NCBI GenBank assembly: GCA_030062745.1
Contig: CP099840.1
Location: 5,578,058 to 5,642,057, forward strand
Direction: 5' to 3'
Length of the DNA stretch: 64,000 bases
Source: Capitulum mitella
Lineage: Eukaryota > Arthropoda > Thecostraca > Pollicipedomorpha > Pollicipedidae
Shown: piece after piece, positions 12,001 through 24,000 of the stretch
Numbering within the stretch: the first letter of the stretch is position 1
Layout of the letters: the number at the start of each line of letters is the position of its first letter
Notes under the pieces: generated by a model
The model's database searches: none
What the model was told of the DNA's origin: nothing
Seen by the model: the letters and a program-made list of their open reading frames with translations, nothing else
Translations under genes and position numbers: made by a program

Positions 12001-15000
12001 ATGCCCCCTTCCGGTAGCTTTCTGAAGCACCAAGCTGCCAAGCAGGAGCTCTTGACCAAGCTGCAAACACTTGTATCTTCATTAGACAGTACGTGAAATG
12101 TATCTATCGATGGAATTTAATTCGTGGACCAATGGTGTCAGAACCATGTTATGATGCTAGTCGACCGCCGCTTTTGTTTTTGGACAGTCGCTCTTATTTT
12201 GCTTGATGAAACCACCTTTGCCGGATTTGAACGTAGAGCCGCCAAAGGTGGGAGGTATGAAAAATTACTTTTTGTGATCGTACGGACATACGACCCAAAC
12301 GTGTGCGTGCGTTCCGTGTAGGGAAGTCACCAACCACGTATTTCGCCACCTTCATTGCTTACTAACTTCGGACTTTGCCTGATAACGTCAAACTCTTGCG
12401 CTTGCCTTCTGACCGAAGAAATGACCTCACTTGAGCTGACATTTCCACGCGGGCCAAGCGCACAGCGCCTGCCGCGGCAGCTGACGGCCTGCCGTTTGCC
12501 AGACATGGAGCACCTGCTGCGCTTGCTCGTGTTCGAGTCTCTTTACGCCGACCTGCGGCCGGAACGCTGCTCGCCGCGGCTGCGCCACTATCCGCACGTG
12601 GGCCTGCCGGCGCCGCACGTGTCGGCCGACGTGCAGCTGTTGCCGCCCGAGTGCGGCCACGTGGCTGCCTGCGACCAGCTGCGCCAGCTGACCAGCGACG
12701 AGGAGACGTGTCACGTGGCGAGTCGGTTCGGTGATCACTGCTGGCTGGAGCGGCTCGACCCGCTGTCCATGGCCCAGGTGCGCTGCCGGGGAGCCGACGC
12801 TGGCGACTGCAGATGCCCAGCAGCCAGAAAGACTCGCAAGGCTGACTCGCAGTGACGAGCCCGCTTAAAAAAGGGGGCTTCTAATCTATTGTTAATTGTT
12901 ATTATCCCAGAATTCCCGTTCCAGAATTATTATTCCAGAAATCCCATTATAGCCGCTACACTTTACGCGACGTAGCCATAGGCATCTGAACGCTTGATGT
13001 ATGCGCCAATGGATGTGCGGGACATCTCAGAAAAGGTATCAGACAGTGATTCGTGTGCGGACAGACTCTGCACGATTTGGAGAGCAGGTGCGACTTGTTG
13101 GCGGCGACTCATTTTGAGGGCGACGACGGCCTGTACCTGGTTTACGGCCACCCTCGGGTGTACGGCGGCTACATGGACCGGCCGTGGTGTTACAGACTGC
13201 ATACCACCGTGGGATTTAGAGATTTCCTCGGTAAGGACTCGCGTGCAGTGACTGGACTCGTAACCCCCAGTGCAGAGATATCCTCGCTCTGCGGCTGTGT
13301 GCGCCATTAAGGATTTACGATAATTTTCCTGCTTCACCTACATTTACCTCAACGCAATAGAAATATCTGGTTTTTTACATAGGATGGCTAAGTATACATT
13401 ATTGTTCTTGTCCACTTACGTAAAGCTCATCGAAAGCCTTCGAGATGTTGGGGATACATGCACCACAGGGTAACGGTAATTTGGAAACGATTACAGTGCG
13501 CCCAGTTTCGTACGGTGCGAATCCTAAACTCCACAGCTCTCTTTCACTTTCTTTCGGTGATGGGAAGGCTGGACAAGGTCCAGCCTGATACCTGACTGCA
13601 CAGAGGAGGACTTCTTTAGCGGTAGATTCCACCCGTCTTGTCCGGAAGAGCACGCCAGTCTTGTTCTGCAGAGCGCGCCTGTGTTCCTCGCCAGAGCACG
13701 TCTGTCGGATGCCGGCCGTGGCCGCCTGGTTCTCCCGGGAGAAGGAGCGGCTCGTCAGGGCCGAGAAGCTGGAGAGGGAGGCGGCGCAGAGGCGGGCCGA
13801 GATCAGGAGGCTGCAGCCGATCCCGGCTCCACCCAGCCTGCAGGTGCGGCGTCAGGCACCGTGCGGCATCGAAGGCCAGTCCATCGGAGTCCCGTGGTGC
13901 AGTCGCGCTAGAAAAACGTAGGTGCATGCACGATTTTGAAGAAAGGGACCAAAGTGTACCTTGGAAAGGGATGTGCGAAAAAGCGGCTTGGATAACAAGC
14001 ATTCTCAATTCGAAACTCCCGTTAAGCTGAATATTTTTCTGGAAATCTGTAGAAAACGGCAAGGAAAGGGACATCACCGACCCCCTGGACTCGAATCTGA
14101 AGACATCATGATCCCTAAAATCATCGGTCAATCTTTCGATATTTTTGGAGAAAAAGGTTTCACGAGAATACGAAGCCAGCAGACCTGGGTTTAATCCGTA
14201 AACACGTCATCTGAATCCAAGTGCCAACTTCTTTCTCTATTTTTCTTCCTAAAAGAGTGTAGTGTTCATAGGTTGTTGGGTTTATATTGACGACAGGTAC
14301 GTTGACTGGTGACAAACGGTTGTCTGGCTATGATGCAGGTGGAGGTACCGGATGACAGCTTTGTTATTCCTGGCTCAATGAAGGATGCCAGACAGGAACA
14401 AAACCTGAAACAGGAGGATGTAATCGAAAAGTCGACCCAGAACTCGGAGAGTGTTAAACCTGAAGAGAAAGAGGTAATTCGAAGTGACGGTCTGGGAGCT
14501 TAAGAATGGCGTCTTAAAAAAATGTTCTAAAAAAAATCACGGAACAAACTGAACTCGGCAGTACCGTAAATGCATCTCGCCTGTCCATAGTTTTGTCCTC
14601 ATTGCAGCATCATCATTGCATTATCATCACGTATGATCTTATGAAACAGTACCATGACAAGATAAACTGAACTTCAATTGTAAAATACGCAATTTTCACG
14701 GGCTGGACAGTTCTGCAAACAAAGCTGGTAGGAATAGAATGATGTGGCATTGAGTTGTTCTAATTTCAGACCAAAGTCAAACCATTCAAGCCGCGCAAAA
14801 AACCAGAAGGCAAGAAGAAGAAACGAGCGGAAAAGGCAGAGATAAAGATGCAAGAAATGACCCCCAAGAATGTCACACCTAAGAAATCGGAAGCCTTCTC
14901 GTGCTCTCAGCCACTGAGGCCGCAGGTTCCAGGTGCTCCAGTAAGCACGATCATCAAGTCCTTATGCCACAGCGACCCACTTCCGACTTTGTGCAGAAGC

Positions 15001-18000
15001 GTTAATGTAACAGATGTTTACACAGGCCGTTATAGCTCCAAACCATCAGTAAATACTTAACACTAAAAACTAAACAGTGGAGTAAAGATCGGTGCATATT
15101 AAAACAAATTATTTCTTTTCACGGCAATGAATGCTGGAAATTGCGTTTCAGATTCGTCTACGACGCTAAAAAAAACATCAGCAAACTCACTGTTGTAATT
15201 TCAGCTGAACAGCTTCGATCTGGGTGGCCAACTGCTTCATGTCTGCGGCCGACGATGCCGACAGTACTTCGACAACGGGTCGTACCTCACAGTCGAGACA
15301 AGTGAATACGTGCGAGGATCGAAAGCCCTGTCTGTGTCCGTGAATCACGGAGGCACCAGCATTCATGTGCACCCCACGGCAGAGGTGAGCTGTCGGTGGT
15401 TGCCACAAGAGTATTTAATGGGAGCCATACGAGGCGGGGATTTCCCATTCTTTGTTTTACCAATGCGGACTGCGGCTAAGATCTAAGTAGCCGAGTTTTC
15501 TTGTCAAACACTCGCAAACCGAGTGAGATCGATTATATCTGAGTAGGAATAATGAATATGGCCAGGATATATCTGTGACAACGATAAGTCACGCGCAAGC
15601 TCATGTACTTCTTAACTGTGTGCAGAGCGCGTGACACTAAAAACAGCAATAGACGCTGCCGGTATCGCAATGATGTTTATCTGATCAGCAGCGCAAAACG
15701 CCTGCATGCAGCATCTCCGGCGGTTGTCTGACACTGCTGTGACCCGTCAGCATCGCCTGCCGCCTGTCTCTGCAGCAGAAAGGCGTGCTGGAGGTCACGC
15801 GCACCGCAGTTCACATCATCATAACCCCGTTACCCGGTGGACAGGGTGAGGACGTGGTGGTCCAGCTGCTGGGAGGTGGCGTGCTCCACGTGTGCCCGAA
15901 GCTGGTGCAGCCGCCGGTGCCGGCGCCGCCGCCCCGTTCACCCAGCCTCCAGCCCGGTGCCAGCCCCTCGGCGCGGAGGCCGTCACATGTGCGACGCCAC
16001 CTGGCGGCGGGGTCGGGCCGCGAGAAGACGGCCGCCAAAAAGGACGGTACTTGCTGCCACGGAGTGCTGTCTGGCAAACTGATGATTTCATTTACGAGGA
16101 GACGAGGAGACTGGTGGCTGACGCCTCTTGGTTGTTGGTGGTTTCTGTTAGGGTGGATCTGCCTGCCGTCAAGCTAGTCGCCTTATAATGATTGTTGTTG
16201 TGGTCGTCTTTTAGAGTGGCCCCAAACCTAAGGGCACCGTCAGCGTGTGTTGTTATAGGACGGCATACTTTGCATTGTCACACATGGGTTCGTTTCCGCT
16301 TCTCTCCGGCCTGCCTGCATTGTGATAAAGGGATGCGATGTGAGCACTTCCATACACGTCCAGGGGTAGATGGCTCCCTTTCCGACGGGACAGACTGGCT
16401 TTAATGTACACTGTCTCACTGATGCAGGGAAGAAAAAGTTGGACAAACACAAGTCGCGGAGCTTGGGCGTTCGAGCACGCGGCGGCGCCTCCACCACGCA
16501 TGACGAGGCAGAACCGGTGATCGTACCAGGTCAGCGACGTGGAGCATCACTGAGCTAAAGAAACCACTGACTGACTGCTGACTCCGACCCACAGTATACT
16601 CAAGTTATTGAGCACCATCAACAACCGCTACCTGGAGCGAAGAAAACGCGCCAGTCAACTCAAATGCGCTTGATCTGATGGTTTCGAGCTCCGGGCTGAA
16701 GCGGAAGCAATTTTCACAAGTTTCACTTTTCGGGCACCTTTCCCGGAACAGATTGACTATTAAAACCGGCTGCGGGTGCTCCGACTGACCGGCACCGCCC
16801 TGCCTCCAGCTCCACCACCCCTCGTCCCTCCAGCCCCTCGGTCCCGCTGCCGCTGACCGGACGTCTCGGTTCCGTCCGCAGAGCCGGTGGCGCCGCGGCT
16901 GGTGCAGACGCTCCGCCTCTCGTGCCCCAGCGGCCTGGTGGTCGAGATCGAGCCGGACCCGTTCGCCGACGGGCCGGAGCCGCACGTGCTCGTGCGCCAG
17001 TACTACCTGGACGCGGCGGGCGGCCGGCGTCGGGTGCGCCTGTTCGTCAGCGAGGGCCTCGTCTGCCGGATGGAGGACGGGGAGGACGGCGGGGTGGACC
17101 TGCTCGGCCCGGACGGCTCGCTGGTCCGCTGCGCATGCGTCAAGGAACCGCTCGCCAGCACGTCAGTAAACGGAGAGGCTGTGGTTGACAGTGGTGTGTC
17201 GTTGGCATTTTGATGGTCATTAGCCATAAATGGTCATAAAGTCCGTAAAAGCTGCATTCATCATGAGGCGTCCCAACGATTACCGAGGGCGTGATTATAA
17301 AAATCGAAAGTACAGCAACTTATCTTTTCTTTCTTGAAGTTACATGGAATCGAGCTACTGACCACACCACCCGAAAAGAACGTCGACTGGGTCCAAGTCC
17401 GCTTGGTAGAATTGGACTGAATGACCGACATGGCAGGACCGTTCCCAGCCCGGTCCCCTCCGAGTCGCCGGCGGCGAGCACGTCCCGGCCGAGCACGCCG
17501 CAGCCGGAGCACGGCGGCCACGGCCGCGAACCGGCGCCGGCGCCCGCCGCCCCGCCGCCGCTGCCCCCGCCGCCGCCGCCGGCCTGCCGCTACCGACTGG
17601 TGCCGCTCAGCCAGGTGCAGGCCAACGGCCGGCGCCGGCAGCTGGGCCCTCAGGCCGCCACCGAGCTGCCCTCGTACCTCACCAAAATGGCCACCGATCC
17701 CATCACAAAAGAGGTGAGGGCGCTCCGAGCTGAGCAGAGGTGGGAAAGTGCTCATCCTGATGCGTACTGTTCATGTGAAGAAACCAAAGTAATACCTGGG
17801 AATTTGGGACTCCGTTAACGGCCATGCTCAATCTAGACGTTTACTTCACTAAAGTTCTTTGTTATGCAATCACTCATACTAAAGATATACGAAACTTCAC
17901 ATGTGAAACCTCTTGTATTAACCCTATTCCCGGCAGGGGGTCTGAATCCGCCCCACCCCGGGTTTTTTGCTTGTTAATTCCAGGGTTTTTAAGACAGCGT

Positions 18001-21000
18001 CACGGAACTTGGTGACGTGTCCTAGAATTTCTTTCTACGTACTGTGACAAAATTTCGAAATTCTGTTTTGCTCAGGGGCGGAGCCAGGCGACGTTTTTGG
18101 GAGGCACCTCAGGCCAATTTTGGCCCTGTTGAGGATAACAGGAAAATGACTGCCAAAAATAGCGTTTTTTAGATAGAACTTAAAACTTTATGTGGATGTA
18201 TAGCTAAATAGCTGGGCAATGTGCAGATACAACTTTGTTCATCTGAGTTCACTTAACAAGGTCAGGTCAAGTTCAAAAGTCAAAACTTGGTTTTATAGTA
18301 ATAACTTCGGCGGTATTCTTTGAAATGCCAAACTCAGAATACACAACACGTAGAATGGTGCCCTCTACCTGTGTATCAAGTTCCAGCTTGATATCAGGTC
18401 GGGTCAAGGAGCTATGACCTAAAATGTCAGTGCGCGTGCCCGATATCACAATAGCCATAAAATGGAATTTTTGAAATAGAGTGAATTCAAATGATTGAAA
18501 ACGTTTACAGACAATATTAAATGCACCCGAGATCATTTCAAATGACTCCAAGGTCACTGGAGGTCATTTAAGGTAAAAGGTCACAAGTTGATCTGAAGAG
18601 CACGTGACCATAACGGCTCCCTCTTTTTCATGTCCCTGGCACCGCCTATGCTAACATTATACAAACATTGTGATACGATTTGTACTTCTGTAACATAACA
18701 TGAGTAACAGAAGCCAAAAAAGTGCTTTTGCCTCTTTTGTTCATTCAGTTGTTAGAAAACTAATCCTCCTGTTTTTAAAACCATGTGAACGCCTATGGAT
18801 TTTCTCAAAATTTCAAATGTGTGGATCGATGGTAAAAGTCCTATTTGTAACTTCTGATTCATGTCAGTTTCACTGAAATCGGTCCATAAACAACAGAGTT
18901 ATAAGAAGTCTAAAAGCACCCCCCATTTCCATATTTTTGCCCCTCTCTATCCACCCCTTCCAAAATTTTGAAAGTTTCTTTTTTAAATGTAGTTCACATC
19001 ATGGCAAATAAATTGCCGTTTGTTGCGATAAAATCGGATGTATAGTTCTCGAGATCTCAGAGGGAGGCCGAATCCACTCCACCTGCCGGGAATCGGCCAT
19101 AACTTCTCGCCCTCCGAGAATAGGGTTAAGCGTTGATAACACATGTTATGAAATACTTGTAACGGATTACACGTGCATATAATCATACCTTGGAAGTGGT
19201 AGTTAAGGTGTTATAAACAAAATGAAGATAATAATAATATACAAGATAATAACAAATAATAACGAAATGAGATAATACAGCATTCATTACACAGCCATCC
19301 ATGATTGGATTATTCCAGCAGTTCCTTTCAAACAGGGTCAATGTTACCATAATATATCCTTCAAAAAAAACGCATGTACTGGCACCATGCGAATAAAAAT
19401 TGTTCTGTAACTGGCCGTGAGTTAGGTGATTCTCGTGCATGAAGGAAATCTGCCATCGCAGCCACAAACCGAGCAATATGATACATGACACAATACCATG
19501 AATGGAACGGTATTGGCAAACCGAGCTGCTAATGGACAAGAAAACTCTTAGATATTGCTAGTCGACGGTAGTCATCCCACAGCCATGGATGGAAAATGGT
19601 TTTGAAAGTTGGTGTGGCAAAGCTCAGTCCGGTCTGCTCCATAAACGCAGCCTCTACCCTTCCCCCCTCATCCTCCATTATTTTCCCGCCGGATTTTAAC
19701 CACTTCATTTGACATTTTGATTAGAATGACGTGGAAAAGATGCATGCTTTACCGTCAGTTACAAGTTTACACCACAGCACTTATCAGTCAGCAGTGAAGA
19801 GTGCAAGGAACTAAACGGTACACGCAGCACATCCTTTACATATTGTGCAGTGTGCGGGTGCGGGAATCCCTGCTCTTAACGCCAGCTATTGAAAAGTTTG
19901 CTTTTCGGCAGCTTTCCCACCGATGCAAGGAACGCCCAGTGAGGTTGGTGTACACATGTTGCACGTTGTAGGCCAGCTCCCATGCTGAAAATATTTTGTG
20001 GGAAGTAAGATCGATTTTATTTGTTATTTGCTGAAAGGTAACATGGTATTTAGTACGTGGGTACAATATGAATTGAATCTGAGCTGGAAACTGAGGTAGA
20101 TCGCTTTCGACTCCACTGTCGGGCGAGCTGCCCATTGAGCGCCATCCTGCCTATTTGCGCCACCTACCGTTATCTCCTAACTGAGTTAGGTGATTGGCAG
20201 ATAAAGGATATTTTCTTAGAGAGACATCATGTCTGTTGATTCGATGCCTTCCTCTTCCTTCCCGTCAGCGGTAAAGACGTATGGTAGGTCCGCGACGTTT
20301 CAGTGCACGTTCGAAGTAATTTTCTGCTTTGTGTTACCCGTGTACAACCGTGCTATCAATACTGTGAAGCAGAGTTGATCCAATACAGTGCCTGCTTTGT
20401 GGAATGACGCTTCTCATTTGATCAGAACAGAGATTATACGTTCTCGCGTTTCTTATCCGGAGTTAGTTTTGTTGTGGTAGAGCCATTGCCCTTTTTGCGC
20501 CACCATCTGACGGGCCTTATTACGTCAGTTACACAATCAGGGATTGATTAGCTAACGGCGTGCTGATGGCCGTTCCGGTGTTTCGCAGGTGTCTGGGACC
20601 CATTTAAAGCGACAATCACGGGAGAGGGATTCCGGCTGCAGAGGGAACACTTTAATAGTGAGGAAGAAACGTCGCCAGAGCCTTCCAGGAAGGACTGGAG
20701 TCCTAAGCCCTACCCCCTCCCCCTCGCGGAGCCCCTTTCAACCCCGCCGTCCACTGATCGCGAAAACTAATGCAAAACGTCATTTTTCTCATTCACCATG
20801 TAATCAGTGCCCCAAGTCTTGCAGGCACCCCCAGACCAAAAATCCTGACGACATCGTAGGAACGAGGACCCCTCATCAGTCTTGCGGATAAATGTGTTCC
20901 AGATTTAAGCCAATTCATTTAGAGGGGGTGGCTCGCCGCCGACCGCACTCACTGTGCCCTTAGGAGCCAGGTGACTTCGCTGTGCCCTTCTCCATCGGGG

Positions 21001-24000
21001 GATTTACCTGCCACTGCAGAAATTTGCTCCCTAACTGGCATGTTAAAATAGACCCTGAAGTGGGAGAATGCACCCTTTTCGTACCCTGCAACCCTTTTGA
21101 TCTCGGTGACCTTATTTCGACATTTAGGAAATACGGGATTATTCTATTTTCCGTTTTAAGAGGGAACATTTTCGGATCGCAAGGGTGGTATGGACCCCAA
21201 ACTCACTGGATGCGCCTGTGCAGCCACCTCCTTGTCGGCTGCCCAGCACCTTGTCGGGATCTGAGCATCTCTCTCCACCTGTTTTCAAGTATTTACGAAG
21301 GGAATAAAAGTTCATAATATACCAAACAGTGGTTCATTATATCTTTTGCCGCCGCAAAGTACCTGGAACTCAATATCATTCTTATGGTAGCGCAATTAGG
21401 CACATCATGTGGCGCAACTATGGCAGGGTTGCCCTTTTGCAACGTCTTGCTAGAAACTGAATAGCAAATAGTAGACAAAGGCTGAGGTTTTAAACGCCCA
21501 AGATTATGGTGGTAAAAAAAAGCAGAGAAGATATACGAGAAAGAAATAAGACAACTTTTCCTTTATCATAGTCACAGTGCCCGTTTTTCAAAAAGATGGG
21601 GCAAATTGGGCAGTTCCCCTACATTTACACTATTGTGTTTGGCTGAGAGGTGGTACGTAGGTATGTGCCTATCCCTTGTCAAAGTTAGCGGGAGAGGAGC
21701 CTAGCCATTTTGGGGGTCTCATTGGGCTTTTGGGACAGAAACATCCTTAGACACACCGGACTGCAGCGCCCTATGATGACACTATTCCGTATGTTTCTGC
21801 TGTGTAATTTATCTCTAATTTTGTCTTCATAATTTGGCGAAAAAGTAAAATTTGCGGTTTGTATGGTTCCATACCACACCCACTTTTGGAAACACTCACA
21901 GTTATGCTGGCGTGGGTTGTTGTGGCGGAGGCCACGCCCACCCCACTGCATTCTCCACCCCTGCTCATGGCGTAAGGTCAAGCCGAGATAAAGTAGCAAT
22001 TAATCTTTCTCCCCTCAGCGCAAGCAGTATCAATTAGGGGGAGACCGGTCGAACGTAAAACTGGTCAATAGAACGGGACGAAACGGCAGTAGAATGTTCT
22101 TGAAATGCTGCATGGTGAGTAGGTCGTGGATGTTTCATGTCATGTTTGCAAAGATTATGATAATGCAGACACCTACATTTCAACAGGCATGTCAAATATT
22201 CTTTTGCGGACACAAATTCCAGTCATATACCGCCATGTTTTGCGCATGCAGTGTTTTCCACACAATCACACAAACTACATGAAATGTTGACTTACTTTGG
22301 CAGATACGTTCAGCTCTCCTACTTTTCCTTCTGCTTAAACCCACTGTCAAAAATGCAGTCGTAGGTGAATCCTTTTCTGATACCGACGAATAGAGTAGCG
22401 TTCGCTGTGCAGCCTTCGGTTGAGGCATCCACAACGGACTCACCCTCTCGAAAATCTCTTGGCGGAAACCATGGATGCACCACTGGTTTGTCATGGTGTT
22501 GCATACTGGTGCTCGCACTGGCACCGCGAATACGATCGCGCGTTTGCCCGTCTTCAGACGCTACGCCATGAACGATTCAGTGACGGCGAGCCCTGGATTG
22601 GTGCGGTGTTTGGGTTGCGTGGATGAAAGGATTGGTGCGAAGTGGGTCGAGAAACGTTTTCCGCGTGGTGGACCGAAATAGGGGACAGGAACATGTACGA
22701 ATTCAGTCATTCAAGTTAAAAACTGTGTCATTGTATTAAATACGGGTTGCGTAATCCACTTAACATTACTCACGCCACTAAAAGGAAAACGGCCTACGTA
22801 GTAAATCACAACTGTTGCCTGCACGTAGCCAGGATTCTCCTGAGGAGGAACCAAATGTCAAATTTTGTCATATGCTACTAACATATGACAAAATTCACAG
22901 GAAAAGCAGCAATTTTACGTAATGTGTCTCATATTAAACGCACAGCAAAACATTTAATGTTTGTTTTTGCAACATATATATGATCACTGTTCCGTATTCG
23001 TGCGAAATCGCCATGTATCTAATAACGACGGCTTGGCTCAGGGATGTGCCATGGCCCCCATGGCCCCCTTGGCCACGCCCCTGAGCTGTTGAATGACGAG
23101 TGGTGGTTATTTGTTTATAGTTATCTTTCCAGTAAAACCTCTTGATTCGTCTACGTCCAAAAAATAAAATATGGCCTATTTTATGATATATCTTTCGCTT
23201 CCCAGAGATGCTTCACTTAGATACAATGTAGAGTGATACCTCGTGCGATCCGAGGAAAGCCACAACAACTCAGTGGGGTACAGTTCCGCTACTACTGGAG
23301 GCCTCGTCGCTTCGCCAAACAAATCACTTTACTGTCGGACCAATGTTTCTGGGGTATCTATAATGATTCTGGGGTATCCAGCCAAGTGGGCAAGAACGCC
23401 ACTTTAATACTGGTACTAGTGTAGAACCTGGGCATTGTTCGGACGGTCCTAGAGGTGCCATGAAGGAATGCTTGTCTCGGCGCTGATGCTACATACAAGT
23501 ATCTCGGGGAAAGGGTAACATTGGAATTGCTTCGGTTCCCTATTCCTCTGGATTTTAACTCCAGGGTCTGTATGTAAATGGGTCAGTTTGCTTCCCGATG
23601 TAGAGAGTAAGAGGGTATATTTCTGCATCTCTGGAGCTGAGAGCCATGGCCAAGGTCGGAGATGTTCATATACATGGAGATCACCACATATATGTTGCAA
23701 AATCTTTTTTCCGGCGGATTTGTATTGTGGTTCACCCAGTTACAGTTTTGCTCATGGGCTTGGTGTATACGAATTACGGTTCCGCGGGATTTGCCTTTGA
23801 AACATTTTTGCGGTCTTAAGTATGGGCTGTGTGACAGACGCATGCCCGCAGGTACGTTAAATATTCTTCTTTCGCCATGCACTGATGTGCCCTCATTTGA
23901 ACATACAGCGGCATGCAACAACCAGTTTCGTGGAAAAAAGTGATCAAAATACTTTCACGTGGATATCCGACATATGTAGATCATATTTTAATGACCCATT

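Larger units (their letters stand above)
342..13843 (+). other. SPAG17: SPAG17 exon map, exons 1-14
   Basis: Exons: 1 342-491; 2 1597-1734; 3 2139-2348; 4 3420-3792; 5 4490-4576; 6 6226-6385; 7 6769-6904; 8 9102-9203; 9 9792-10064; 10 10479-11178; 11 11927-12088; 12 12503-12777; 13 13065-13230; 14 13695-13843. Each boundary was set by an AG acceptor and a GT donor that keep the frame and match the family alignment; the exception is the exon 4 donor, which reads GC. Phases after each exon are 0,0,0,1,1,2,0,0,0,1,1,0,1,0. Exon 3 has a weak pyrimidine tract (acceptor 2136-2138). Exon 12 could be entered at other AGs, but only 12501-12502 fits the incoming phase and gives NMEHLLRLLVFESL. Exon 10 is the longest (700 nt) and strongly Ala/Pro/Gln-rich. 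Confidence 0.9.
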
